Source: CAZYIW01 sp964647705
GTDB lineage: Bacteria > Pseudomonadota > Gammaproteobacteria > PS1 > Pseudothioglobaceae
Assembly: GCA_964647705.1 (NCBI GenBank)
Contig: CAZYIW010000020.1
Coordinates: 1-22,355 of the forward strand
Direction: 5' to 3'
Length of the DNA stretch: 22,355 bases
A program made the position numbers and the translations under genes. Position 1 is the first letter of the stretch. Each line of letters starts with the position of its first letter. Positions 8,059 to 17,600 of the stretch are shown here, one piece after another. The notes under the pieces were generated by a model that did not search any database, was not told the DNA's origin, and was given only the letters and a program-made list of their open reading frames with translations.

Positions 8059-9181
8059 AATTTTTTTGCTTATTAAATGACGCTCGATTTTCCATATCAA
8101 TTCTTAATAAAATAGCAATGGAGATAATGGCAAATATCATACTACTACCACCATAACTGATAAAGGGCAAAGTAAAACCTTTAATAGGTATTAAGCCCAG
8201 ATTCATGGCAATATTCACACCGCTTTGAAGCGCCAGCCAAATCGAAATACCAAAAGCCACAAAAGATGAATATTTTCTGCCGTGTTTTAGGGCTTCTTTA
8301 GCGATATTAAAACCTTTTCCAATAATATAACCAAAACATAAAAGCACAAAAAGCATACCAATAACGCCTAATTCTTCGCCAATAATGGCAAAAATCATAT
8401 CATTGTGAGACTCAGGCAAACGAGAGTATTTTTGAATCCCTGCGCCAACACCGGTGCCAGTCCAATCACCCCTGGCAATGCCAATCAGCGCTTGTTTGGT
8501 TTGGATAACCTTGTCGCTGGTATTGGCCCACAACTCAGTTTGCCAAAATTCAAAAAGCCGTTTTGCTCTTGCTGATTCCGGGAATAGATACAAAAACAAC
8601 ACCATCAAAGAGACAGCACCAGCACTGATTATTGCCAGTTGCTTAAAATAACCACCAGCCACCAAAAGCATGGCCAATACAGTAGCAACTATCAAAAGAG
8701 TGGCCCCCATATCGGTCTCAAGAAGAATTAATACAATAGGAAGGAACAAAACAGCGCCTGTTTTAAGTATGCCTAACCACGGCCTTGAAACATCTTTTTC
8801 GTGAGTAACAATGTATCCAGCAATGAATAATATCACCACCAATTTCATCATTTCAGAAGGTTGAAAATTAAACAGACCTAAATCAATCCAACGTGTTGCA
8901 CCTTTGGCTGAAACACCCAATCCTGGAACAAATACCAACGCCAATAAGAAAGTGCCCAAGATATAAAAATAAGACGCATATTTTTTTAAAAATGACAAAG
9001 GCAGTTTGAGCATGATAAAGCCTCCGATCAAACCTAAAACAATAAACATGCCTTGCTTTTGAAAATGGGAATAACCCATATGAATTGAGGTTGAGAGCAC
9101 CATCATCCATCCAAACAGTAGCAGTGCTAAGGTGGTATAGATCAGTTGCGGATGGGGTGTTTTTCCAGTTTTTTCAAACAT
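8051..9181 (-). CDS. ftsW: Septal peptidoglycan polymerase FtsW (SEDS family)
   Basis: Integral-membrane SEDS glycosyltransferase that, with FtsI (PBP3), polymerises lipid II at the division septum. From the ATG at 9181 it has 376 residues with about ten hydrophobic segments. Signature regions are KGATRWIDLG (93-102), QPSEMMKL (107-114), LPESHNDMIFAIIGEELG (255-272), whose Asp261 matches the SEDS catalytic aspartate, and GFTLPFISYGGSS (335-347). The frame is open a further 31 codons to 9274 but that stretch would cover the start of the divergent ABC-F gene and does not look like FtsW, so the internal ATG is preferred; no clear Shine-Dalgarno decides it. RodA is the alternative, but pairing with murG favours FtsW. 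Confidence 0.92.
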   Translation of the reverse strand: MFEKTGKTPHPQLIYTTLALLLFGWMMVLSTSIHMGYSHFQKQGMFIVLGLIGGFIMLKLPLSFLKKYASYFYILGTFLLALVFVPGLGVSAKGATRWIDLGLFNFQPSEMMKLVVILFIAGYIVTHEKDVSRPWLGILKTGAVLFLPIVLILLETDMGATLLIVATVLAMLLVAGGYFKQLAIISAGAVSLMVLFLYLFPESARAKRLFEFWQTELWANTSDKVIQTKQALIGIARGDWTGTGVGAGIQKYSRLPESHNDMIFAIIGEELGVIGMLFVLLCFGYIIGKGFNIAKEALKHGRKYSSFVAFGISIWLALQSGVNIAMNLGLIPIKGFTLPFISYGGSSMIFAIISIAILLRIDMENRASFNKQKNYV

Positions 9182-9188
9182 ACTAAAT

Positions 9189-9218
9189 TTGTATTTTATC
9201 GGCTTGATATGGGATAAT
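9189..9218 (+). promoter_or_regulatory. Putative promoter for the ABC-F gene
   Basis: TTGTAT (9189-9194) and GATAAT (9213-9218) are separated by 18 bases, about 30 bases upstream of the plus-strand ATG at 9249, in the 67-bp gap divergent from ftsW. A minus-strand TAAAAT in the same gap could serve ftsW but has no good -35 partner. Recognised by eye only. Confidence 0.35.
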
Positions 9219-9248
9219 GTCGCCTTTTGTATTTTTTGACGATTCAAT

Positions 9249-10841
9249 ATGATTTCAACGGCAAACATCACCATGCAATTTGGTGAAAAACCTTTATTTG
9301 AAAATATTTCATTGAAATTTCAAGACGGCAATCGTTATGGCCTAATTGGCGCTAATGGTTGTGGTAAATCGACTTTTATGAAAATTCTAACGGGAGAGCT
9401 TACACCAACACATGGTTCGGTTAATGTTTCAGAAGGGGATCGTCTTGGTATTTTAAAACAAGATCAATTTGCCTTTGAGGATTATCGTGTGGTTGACACG
9501 GTAATTATGGGTCATGAAAAGCTTTGGGAAATTAAACAAGAAAGGGATCAAATCTATGCTTTGCCGGAGATGAGCGAAGAAGATGGTAATAAGGTTGCCG
9601 AACTAGAAATGCAGTTTGCAGAGATGGATGGCTATATGGCTGAGTCTTCTGCTAGTGAATTATTGTTGGGTTTGGATATTCCAGAAGACCAGCACTATGG
9701 CCTAATGAGTGAGATTGCTCCAGGTTGGAAACTGCGTGTGCTTTTGGCACAGGCTTTGTTTTCTGACCCTGATATCTTGCTCTTAGATGAGCCTACCAAC
9801 AACCTAGATATTAACTCGATTCGTTGGTTAGAAGGGGTGCTAAACGAGAGAAAAGCAACCATGATTATCATCTCTCATGATCGCCACTTCCTTAACAGTG
9901 TTTGTACGCACATGGCAGATCTGGATTATGGTGCCATTAAAGTCTTTCCAGGTAATTATGACGACTTCATGATTGCATCCACCGCCATTCAAGAAAAAAT
10001 GCGTGCTGATAACGCCAAAAAAGAGGCAAAAATTAAAGAACTAAAGCATTTTGTTTCTCGCTTTAGTGCCAATGCTTCAAAGTCTAGACAAGCCACCTCT
10101 CGTTTAAAACAACTTGATAAGATTGAACTTGATGAGATGAAGCCTTCATCTAGAGTCAGCCCCTATATTATTTTTAATCAAGACAAAGAGTTACACCGTA
10201 ATGTTTTAGAAGTTGAGAATTTGTCTAAGGGTTTCGACGATTTAAAAGTTTTGAATGACATTAATTTTATTTTTGAAGTGGGGGAAAGGGTTGCTGTAAT
10301 TGGTCAAAACGGTATTGGTAAAACCACTTTGCTTAGAACTTTGTTTGGTGAAATCAAACCAGACCAAGGCAAAATTAAGTGGAGCGAGAATGCAAGTATT
10401 GGTTATTATGCGCAAGACCACAGTGCCGATTTTGAAAAAGACATGAGTGTGTTGGATTGGATGAGTCAGTTTAAAAGTGAAAAAGACGATGTGCAAGCCA
10501 TGCGAAGTGTGCTTGGCAAAATGCTCTTTGGTAAAGAAGACATTAAAAAAAGTGTCAAATCCTTATCAGGTGGTGAAAAAGGGCGTATGTTGTTTGGCAA
10601 ATTGATGTTGCAAAAACCCAATGTTTTATTAATGGATGAGCCAACTAATCACCTTGATATGGAATCCATTGAGGCACTGAATTTGGCTTTAGAAAACTAC
10701 GAAGGCACCTTGATTTTTGTCTCTCATGATCGTGAGTTTGTCTCTTCCTTGTCAACCAAAGTGCTTGAACTTAAAGAAGATGGTATGCACTTTTATTCAG
10801 GCAATTACGAAGACTATTTGGTTTCACAAGGTAAGGCATAA
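9249..10841 (+). CDS. ybiT: ABC-F family ATPase, YbiT type
   Basis: Soluble tandem ABC ATPase of the ABC-F class, which binds the ribosomal E site and acts on stalled or initiating ribosomes rather than in transport; no membrane segments are present. At 530 residues it matches E. coli YbiT in length and nearly throughout in sequence. Domain 1: Walker A GANGCGKST (34-42), a degenerate signature (APGWKLRVLLAQAL), Walker B LLLDEP (177-182), H-loop H210. The charged linker at about 240-300 contains the conserved SRFSANASKSRQATSR stretch. Domain 2: Walker A GQNGIGKTT (352-360), LSGGE (439-443), Walker B LLMDEP (460-465), H493. The degenerate first signature is normal for this subgroup. It may lead the plus-strand run ending near 14615. 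Confidence 0.95.
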   Translation: MISTANITMQFGEKPLFENISLKFQDGNRYGLIGANGCGKSTFMKILTGELTPTHGSVNVSEGDRLGILKQDQFAFEDYRVVDTVIMGHEKLWEIKQERDQIYALPEMSEEDGNKVAELEMQFAEMDGYMAESSASELLLGLDIPEDQHYGLMSEIAPGWKLRVLLAQALFSDPDILLLDEPTNNLDINSIRWLEGVLNERKATMIIISHDRHFLNSVCTHMADLDYGAIKVFPGNYDDFMIASTAIQEKMRADNAKKEAKIKELKHFVSRFSANASKSRQATSRLKQLDKIELDEMKPSSRVSPYIIFNQDKELHRNVLEVENLSKGFDDLKVLNDINFIFEVGERVAVIGQNGIGKTTLLRTLFGEIKPDQGKIKWSENASIGYYAQDHSADFEKDMSVLDWMSQFKSEKDDVQAMRSVLGKMLFGKEDIKKSVKSLSGGEKGRMLFGKLMLQKPNVLLMDEPTNHLDMESIEALNLALENYEGTLIFVSHDREFVSSLSTKVLELKEDGMHFYSGNYEDYLVSQGKA

Positions 10842-10904
10842 CAACAATCATTCATACCTAGCTGTGTGATAACATAGCCAACATATTGTTGGAGGTTTGG
10901 GTTT

Positions 10905-11702
10905 ATGGTTATCTTAGCGCTAAAAAGATTTGTCAAACGACAAGGTTTCGATTCGGCTGCTATTCTATCTTTTGACACCCTTTTTGCCATCATTCCTGGC
11001 TTAGCTTTGGGTCTGAGTGTTTTTTCCCTTTCGCCATATTTCACCGAGTTGCAAAAACACCTAGAGCAGTTTTTATTTGAACAACTTTTGCCACAAAATT
11101 ATGATGTAGCCATCACCTATATTCATCAGTTTGTTGCGCAAGCACAATCGATTCAAGGTATTAGTTTTGGATTTTTAATTTTTGCGGTAATTTTGCTCTT
11201 ATACGAAGTGGATAAACGCATTAACCTTACTTGGCATGACTACCATCACCGTCACTGGATGCAGGGGCTTGTTTCTTATCTATTTGTACTATTTTTAGGG
11301 CCGATTTTACTTGGTGCATCATTATTTTTTAGCTCATACATTATGGCATTGACGTTGATTAGTAATTTACCAGGTGTGAGTGAATTTTCTTGGCTGATGC
11401 CAATGGTGTTATCAAGCCTTGGTTTTGCACTGCTTTACTATGCAGTTCCTTTAGAAAAAGTGCGTTTCTTAAATGCATTAAAAGCCGGTGTTATTGCAGC
11501 CTTACTGCTAGAGATTATCAAATATGCCATGTTTGTTTTTTTTCAATATTTTCATTTGTATGAGCTTATTTACGGGACTTTATCGATCGTGATGCTGGTT
11601 ATCTTGTGGATTTATATGGCATGGGTGATTGTATTGATTGGAGCCAGTTTTTGTTACTGTTTTGAAAACAAAGCGCTTATCGCTATAGATAAAGGTAGTT
11701 AG
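10905..11702 (+). CDS. YihY/BrkB-family (UPF0761) inner-membrane protein
   Basis: Predicted polytopic membrane protein of the YihY/BrkB family; the molecular function of this family is not established. It has 265 residues (E. coli YihY about 290). Six hydrophobic segments are visible at about 20-42, 85-103, 122-146, 163-182, 193-216 and 222-250. The C-terminal signature YGTLSIVMLVILWIYMAW (223-240) followed by VIVLIGAS is characteristic, and the N-terminal half has the family's F-D-T-L-F-A-I-I-P-G turn at about 23-32. A good Shine-Dalgarno site (GGAGG, 10891-10895) precedes the ATG by 9 bases. It sits 63 bp after the ABC-F gene and 35 bp before ribE, so it is probably co-transcribed with them. 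The link to riboflavin synthesis is probably positional only. Confidence 0.85.
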   Translation: MVILALKRFVKRQGFDSAAILSFDTLFAIIPGLALGLSVFSLSPYFTELQKHLEQFLFEQLLPQNYDVAITYIHQFVAQAQSIQGISFGFLIFAVILLLYEVDKRINLTWHDYHHRHWMQGLVSYLFVLFLGPILLGASLFFSSYIMALTLISNLPGVSEFSWLMPMVLSSLGFALLYYAVPLEKVRFLNALKAGVIAALLLEIIKYAMFVFFQYFHLYELIYGTLSIVMLVILWIYMAWVIVLIGASFCYCFENKALIAIDKGS

Positions 11703-11737
11703 CGTAAAATAGCCCATTATTTTTTTAAAGATTTCAT

Positions 11738-12337
11738 ATGTTTACTGGCATCATTCAGGCCATTGGCACCATCAAAGATAATCAACAGCACGATAAAGGT
11801 GCGCGTTTTTCTTTTGCTTGTAATGACATGAATTTTTCCACCGTTGATATTGGAGACAGTATTGCAGTTAACGGTGTTTGTTTAACCGCGATTGAAATTG
11901 GTGATAATTTCTTTACTGCTGATCTTTCTCAAGAAACCTTGGACTGTTCAGTGTTTTCTGGCCTTGGAGTAGGCGATTCGGTCAATTTGGAAAAGGCATT
12001 GAGACTTAACCAAGGCATAGACGGACATATCGTCAGTGGCCATGTTGATGGCGTGGCAGAAGTAATTAATCGATACGCAGAAGGAGAGTCGGTGCGCTTT
12101 GAGATTAAAGTGCCTTCGAAATTGGTAAAATACATTGCCAAGAAAGGCTCGGTTTGTATCAATGGTGTGAGTTTAACTGTCAATAACATTGACGCCGATG
12201 TTTTTAATATTAATATTGTCCCCCATACACTTAAAGCAACCACATTGGGCGATTTAACAGCAGGCAGTAGGGTCAACATTGAAGTTGATATGATTGCCAG
12301 ACATTTGGAACAACTAATAAATAATCAATCGATATGA
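11738..12337 (+). CDS. ribE: Riboflavin synthase, alpha subunit
   Basis: Dismutates two molecules of 6,7-dimethyl-8-ribityllumazine into riboflavin and a pyrimidine that is recycled, the last step of the pathway. It has 199 residues and two tandem lumazine-binding barrels: first MFTGIIQAIG (1-10) with NGVCLTA (45-51), second HIVSGHVDGVAEV (97-109) with NGVSLTV (142-148). The canonical MFTG N-terminus fixes the start at 11738. The TGA overlaps the ribBA-like start (ATGA), so translation is coupled. No FMN riboswitch fits in the 35-bp gap upstream. Confidence 0.96.
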   Translation: MFTGIIQAIGTIKDNQQHDKGARFSFACNDMNFSTVDIGDSIAVNGVCLTAIEIGDNFFTADLSQETLDCSVFSGLGVGDSVNLEKALRLNQGIDGHIVSGHVDGVAEVINRYAEGESVRFEIKVPSKLVKYIAKKGSVCINGVSLTVNNIDADVFNINIVPHTLKATTLGDLTAGSRVNIEVDMIARHLEQLINNQSI

Positions 12338-13404
12338 AAGCCAGTATTGAACAAATCTTAGAAGATTATAAAAACGGCAAAATGATTATTCTTATGGACG
12401 ATGAAGATCGTGAGAATGAAGGTGATTTGATTATTGCTGCGAGTAAAGTTAGCAAAGAAGATATCAATTTTATGGCTACTCATGGTCGAGGTTTAATTTG
12501 TCTAACCTTGACACAAGAACGATGCCAGCAACTAAATTTGCCACTGATGGTAAGTCAAAACAACGATGCCAATGGCACAAACTTTACCTTATCAATTGAA
12601 GCTTCAACTGGCGTGACGACAGGTATTTCTGCTGCTGATCGAGCGAAAACCATACAAGACGCTGTGGCAGAAAATGCAAGACCATCTGACATTGTTCAAC
12701 CTGGGCATATCTTTCCACTGATGGCACAACCAGGCGGTGTGCTTATTCGCGCAGGCCATACTGAAGCAGGTTGCGATTTGGCGCGCTTAGCTGGGCTTGA
12801 GCCCGCATCTGTTATTGTTGAAATTCTCAACGAAGATGGCAGTATGGCGCGTCGTGGTGATTTAGAGCTTTTTGCCCAAAAGCACGACCTTAAATGGGGG
12901 ACCATTGAAGATTTAATTTCTTATCGTGTTGAGAATGAAAAGACCATTGAACGCACTGGGGAAAGGCCTTTTGAGACAGATTTTGCAACCTTTAGACTGA
13001 TTTCGTATCTCGATACTATTCATAACGAAACCCATCTTGTTTTAGTCAAGGGGGAGATTTCGCAAGAAATAGAAACCTGTGTTCGTGTTCATGTTGAAGA
13101 TACTTTTAAAGATGTCCTCCAAGAGCATTCCACAGGTTTTAATGTACATGATGCACTAAAGCACATTGCTAAGTCTGAATCCGGGGTATTTTTACTGCTG
13201 AGAAAGCAAAATGATGACAGCATTCTTAGTAATGTTAATCAGCGTATAAGAGACACTGGTGATGACATTAAAACTTATGGCGTTGGTGCACAAATTCTCT
13301 CTGACTTGGGCATTCGAAAAATGCGCATTTTGGGCAGTCCAAGGAAATTGCATGGTCTTAAAGGTTTTGGGCTTGAGGTGAGCGAATATGTGGATGCTAA
13401 ATAA
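12334..13404 (+). CDS. ribB: 3,4-dihydroxy-2-butanone-4-phosphate synthase with degenerate GTP cyclohydrolase II-like domain (RibBX type)
   Basis: The N-terminal domain (about 1-200) converts ribulose 5-phosphate to 3,4-dihydroxy-2-butanone 4-phosphate for riboflavin synthesis. Its active-site motifs are intact: DDEDRENEGDLI (22-33), ATHGRGLIC (48-56) and RAGHTEAGCDLARLAG (139-154). The C-terminal domain (about 205-356) has the RibA fold and end motif (YGVGAQILSDLGIRKMRIL, 315-333; GLKGFGLEV, 341-349). It lacks the three zinc cysteines of active GTP cyclohydrolase II: C249 is the only cysteine in the domain. Such RibB fusions with a defunct RibA-like half are known in proteobacteria as RibBX, so a separate ribA is expected elsewhere. 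Total 356 residues; ATG overlaps the ribE stop and the gene lies 11 bp before ribH. Confidence 0.93.
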   Translation: MKASIEQILEDYKNGKMIILMDDEDRENEGDLIIAASKVSKEDINFMATHGRGLICLTLTQERCQQLNLPLMVSQNNDANGTNFTLSIEASTGVTTGISAADRAKTIQDAVAENARPSDIVQPGHIFPLMAQPGGVLIRAGHTEAGCDLARLAGLEPASVIVEILNEDGSMARRGDLELFAQKHDLKWGTIEDLISYRVENEKTIERTGERPFETDFATFRLISYLDTIHNETHLVLVKGEISQEIETCVRVHVEDTFKDVLQEHSTGFNVHDALKHIAKSESGVFLLLRKQNDDSILSNVNQRIRDTGDDIKTYGVGAQILSDLGIRKMRILGSPRKLHGLKGFGLEVSEYVDAK

Positions 13405-13415
13405 CAAGGATAATT

Positions 13416-13922
13416 ATGGAGTTTAAATTCGACAAAAACGCCAACCAAAGCTTTCTGGCCGAGAAAAAAGTTGCCATTATTGTGGGTTATTTTTATCAAG
13501 AAATTGGTGATAAATTGCTAGCAGCAGCCAAAGAAACCTTGGCTAAATATGGCATTGATGAGAACAATATCAATGTATTCTACGCACCTGGTGCCTTTGA
13601 AATCCCGCTTTTGGCAAAACGACTGGCTGGGCAAAAACACAACAGTGGCGAAAACCTCTATGACGGTATTGTTGCATTGGGCGCTGTTATCCGTGGCGAA
13701 ACACCACACGACAGATATGTTTGTAATGAATGCTCACGTGGCATTGCTGATGTTTCATATCAGTTTGAAATCCCAACCACTTTTGGTGTTTTGACAACGC
13801 TTAATATGGAACAAACCATTGGTCGAGCCGGTGGCTATAAAGGCAACAAAGGTGAAGAGGCAACCATGGCGATGATTGAGATGCTCTATCTCATAGAAAA
13901 GGCTGACAGCCAAGCATTTTAG
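13416..13922 (+). CDS. ribH: 6,7-dimethyl-8-ribityllumazine synthase
   Basis: Condenses the RibB product with 5-amino-6-ribitylamino-uracil to form lumazine, the substrate of RibE. It has 168 residues. Motifs: VAIIVGYFYQEI (19-30), YAPGAFEIP (56-64), GAVIRGETPHDRYVCNE (89-105) containing the catalytic-position H98, and a C-terminal GRAGGYKGNKGEEAT (136-150). It is 11 bp after ribBA and directly abuts nusB with no spacer, the common ribH-nusB order in proteobacteria. An AAGGA-like site before the ATG (13406-13410) is adequate. Confidence 0.96.
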   Translation: MEFKFDKNANQSFLAEKKVAIIVGYFYQEIGDKLLAAAKETLAKYGIDENNINVFYAPGAFEIPLLAKRLAGQKHNSGENLYDGIVALGAVIRGETPHDRYVCNECSRGIADVSYQFEIPTTFGVLTTLNMEQTIGRAGGYKGNKGEEATMAMIEMLYLIEKADSQAF

Positions 13923-14357
13923 ATGGCTTTTAAAACCCCTAAACAACGCTCGCGTGAGCGCGTGGTTCAAGCCCTGTATCAATATTTGATCTCAGGTGGA
14001 GAAATCAGCGCTATCGAACAACAATTTCTCAACCAAAAAAACGGCAAAATCTCCAAAGCCTTTTTTTCTAATTTGTTTGTTAATATCGTTAAAACTCGAA
14101 AAGAACTGGACCAAATTATTGAGCCGACAATTACTAGAAATACCGATGAACTTGGTGCAGTAGAACATGCTGTATTGTACCTAGGTACATATGAGCTTAA
14201 AAATTCAATAGAGGTACCCTATAGAGTGGTTATAAACGAAGCGCTTGAAATTGCTAAAAATTTTGGTGCTGAAGGTTCTTTCAAATTGATAAATTCATCG
14301 CTTGATCAATTGGCCAAATCTTTGCGTAGTGTTGAGGTATCAGCTGCTAATAAATAA
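13923..14357 (+). CDS. nusB: Transcription antitermination factor NusB
   Basis: RNA-binding helical protein that joins NusE (S10) at boxA for rRNA antitermination. It has 144 residues, the normal size. The N-terminus KTPKQRSRERVVQALYQY (4-21) and the C-terminal signature VVINEALEIAKNFGAE (near 100-115) followed by FKLINSSLDQLAKSLR are typical. The ATG directly follows the ribH TAG with no gap, so re-initiation or coupling is likely. Clustering with ribH supports the call. Confidence 0.94.
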   Translation: MAFKTPKQRSRERVVQALYQYLISGGEISAIEQQFLNQKNGKISKAFFSNLFVNIVKTRKELDQIIEPTITRNTDELGAVEHAVLYLGTYELKNSIEVPYRVVINEALEIAKNFGAEGSFKLINSSLDQLAKSLRSVEVSAANK

Positions 14358-14369
14358 GCACTTTTCCCT

Positions 14370-14615
14370 GTGAAGCAAAAAATTGTCAAAAATCCTTTAG
14401 ATAAACTGCCTGAAATTCTGACGAAAAATATTGAAAAAAACCTATGTGTTTGCAACGAAGTGCCTAAAAAGCAAGTGATTAATGCCATTGCAAGTGGGGC
14501 TGAAAGCACAGAAGAAGTCAAAGAGCTAACTTTTGCTACAGGTGGCAATGGTTGTTGCACCAGGCAAGTGCAAAGGTTAATTGACTTAATACACGAAACA
14601 GAATCTAAAGATTAG
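14370..14615 (+). CDS. Small Bfd-like [2Fe-2S] domain protein with atypical cysteine spacing
   Basis: An 81-residue protein resembling the bacterioferritin-associated ferredoxin (BFD-like) [2Fe-2S] domain, a helix-turn-helix fold that carries electrons or acts as a Fe-S module. The first ligand pair is C26-x-C28 (NLCVCNEV), followed by the typical K/I-rich helix and ELTFATGGNG turn. Where the family usually has C-x2-C, this protein has adjacent C62-C63 (GNGCCTRQV) and no cysteine two or three residues later. It therefore has four cysteines but a non-standard second pair. The start is GTG at 14370, 12 bp after nusB, with no convincing Shine-Dalgarno. The 3' end overlaps convergent metH by 11 bp. 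No bacterioferritin gene is adjacent, so the partner is unknown. Confidence 0.65.
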   Translation: MKQKIVKNPLDKLPEILTKNIEKNLCVCNEVPKKQVINAIASGAESTEEVKELTFATGGNGCCTRQVQRLIDLIHETESKD

Positions 14616-17600
14616 GCGACAGTAGCTTTTCAGCTTGCTCTAAAGAAACGCCTTTGCGGTTGGCGTAGTCTTCAAGCTGTTCTTGATTGATTCTGGCCAC
14701 ACCAAAATACTTGGCATCTTTATTGGCAAAATACCAGCCACTAACGGATGCGGTTGGTAGCATGGCGTATGAACTGGTGAGTGTCATGCCGGTGTTGTTT
14801 TCTACATCAAGCAGTTTCCAGAGTTTTTCTTTTTCACTGTGTTCTGGGCAGGAGGGATAACCAGGCGCGGGGCGGATACCTTGGAAGTTCTCAGCAATGA
14901 GCTTGTCGTTATCAAATGTTTCGTCACTATAGCCCCAAATCTGGGTGCGAACCCTATAGTGCATCAGCTCTGCAAAAGCTTCAGCCAAGCGATCCGCTAC
15001 AGCCTTAATCATAATTGAATTATAATCATCGTGATCAGCTTCAAATTGTTCAACCAAAGGTTCAATATTCACACCTGCCGTTACCGCAAAAGCACCCATA
15101 TAGTCTTTAATACCACTGTCTTTTGGAGCGATAAAGTCACTTAAACAAAAGTTCGGGGTGTTGCCTTTTTTATTCAGTTGTTGGCGCAGATGATTGAGTG
15201 TTTCAATGACATTGCCATTGGCATCATAAAGCTCAATATCTTCATTCACACTATTGGCTGGGAATATGCCTACAACAGCATTGGCTATAAGTAGTTTCTC
15301 GTCAATGACTCTTTGAAACATCTTTTTAGCATCAGCAAATAGTTGCGTGGCAGATTCACCAACGACCTTGTCAGTTAAGATATCAGGGAATTTGCCCGCC
15401 AATTCCCAAGTGCGGAAAAATGGCGCCCAATCAATAAATGAGTAAATCTCGGATAAGTCAAACTCTTTGAACACTTGCACGCCAATTTGTTTGGGTTTAG
15501 TGATGGTAGTAAAGTCAACTTTAGGCCTATTGGCTCTGGCCTGTGCCAAAGACAAAAGCTTAGTTTTGCTTTTATTGGCGCGTCTCTCACGTACATTTTG
15601 GTAGTCTTCTTTTGTTTTTTCTACAAGTTTAGGTTTTAACTCTTCAGAGAGAAGGGTAGTGGCCACACCCACAGACTTAGAGGCATCTTGTACATAGAAC
15701 ACGCCTTTATCGTATTCTGGCTCGATTTTTACTGCTGTATGCGCCTCAGAAGTGGTTGCGCCACCGATAAGCAGTGGTATATTAAAACCTTGACGTTTCA
15801 TCTCTTTAGCCACATGCACCATCTCATCTAAAGATGGGGTAATGAGTCCTGATAGGCCGATAATATCAACATTTTCTGCTTTGGCAGTAGAGAGGATTTC
15901 TTCGGCAGGCACCATCACACCCAGATCGATAATCTCATAATTATTACAAGAGAGCACCACACCAACAATGTTTTTTCCAATATCATGCACATCGCCTTTA
16001 ACAGTAGCCATCAAAATCTTACCTTGTGGACCTGTATCGCAATCTTGTTTTTCAGCCTCTAAGAAAGGATCTAAATGGGCCACGGATTTTTTCATCACAC
16101 GAGCGGATTTCACCACTTGTGGTAGGAACATCTTGCCATCGCCAAAAAGATCACCGACCACATTCATGCCATCCATTAAAGGGCCTTCAATCACCAAAAT
16201 AGGGCGACCTAATTTATCCAGCGCTTCTTGGGTATCTTCATCAATAAATTCAGTAATGCCTTTGACTAAGGCGTGTTCTAGACGTTTTTCAACTGACCAA
16301 CTACGCCACTCAAGATCCTTTTTATTGTCTTGTTGTTCACCAGTATCAGAAAATTCAGGTGCGATATTTACCAGCCTTTCACCAGCTTCTGGGTCTTTGT
16401 TAAGAATCACATCTTCTACGGCCTCTCTAAGCTTAGGGTCGATATCGTCATAAACCACTAGCTGTCCAGCATTTACAATACCCATGGTCATACCCGCTTT
16501 TACCGCATGGTATAAAAACACCGAATGAATTGCTTCTCGCACTGGGTTGTTGCCTCTGAATGAGAACGACACATTGGATACACCGCCAGAGATTTTGGCA
16601 TAAGGAAGGTTATTGGTAATATCGCGTGTGGCCTCAATAAAATCTACCCCATAATTGTTATGCTCTTCAATACCTGTAGCCACGGCAAAAATGTTAGGGT
16701 CAAAGATAATGTCTTCTGGTGGGTAAGCCACTTCGTCGACTAAGATTCGATAAGCCTCAGTGCAAATTTCAACTTTGCGTGCTTGGGTATCAGCCTGCCC
16801 AACTTCATCAAAAGCCATGACAATAATTGCCGCACCGTAGCGCTTACATAGATTTGCGTATTGAACAAAATTTTCCTTGCCTTCTTTGAGCGAGATTGAG
16901 TTAACAACAGGCTTGCCTTGGATACACTTGAGCCCAGCTTCGATAATCTCCCATTTGGAAGAATCGACCATAATTGGCACTTTAGATATCTCAGGTTCAG
17001 CGGCAATCAAATTAAGAAAACGAATCATGGCTGCTTCACCATCGAGCATACCTTCGTCCATATTGATATCCACAATTTGGGCACCATCCTCAACTTGAGT
17101 ACGACAAATGTCCAACGCCTGTTCGTATTCTTCGTTAAGAATTAGGCGTTTAAATTTGGCAGAGCCCGTCACATTGGCTCTTTCACCAACATTCACGAAA
17201 AATGATTTCTCAGAGATATTGAGTGGTTCTAAACCCGATAAGCGACATTCAATAGGTAACTCGGGTATTTGTCTGGGAGGTAAATCTTCTATTGCTTGAG
17301 CTATGGCTTTAATATGATCTGGCGTGGATCCACAACAACCACCCAAAATATTGACAAAGCCTGACGCCGCCCATTCACTGACTTGTTCACCCATCGTGGG
17401 TGCATCTAGGTCATATTCGCCGAATTCATTGGGCAAACCTGCATTGGGATGAGCAGAAACATAAGTATCAGCAATACGTGACATCTCTTCTACATATTGG
17501 CGCAACAAATCAGGCCCCAAAGCACAATTAAGCCCAATAGAGATTGGTTTGGCGTGCCTTAGGGAATTATAAAAAGCTTCAGTAACTTGCCCAGAAAGGG

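Noticed and set aside
8059..8100. Longer murG start (TTG at 8100)
   Set aside because: The added residues lie wholly within ftsW, do not resemble MurG, and an ATG with the usual N-terminus is available at 8058.
9182..9274. Longer ftsW start at 9274
   Set aside because: It would overlap the start of the divergent ABC-F gene and cover the shared promoter gap; the extra residues do not look like an FtsW N-terminus.
11703..11737. FMN riboswitch before the rib genes
   Set aside because: Only 35 bases separate yihY and ribE and none of the conserved RFN element is present.
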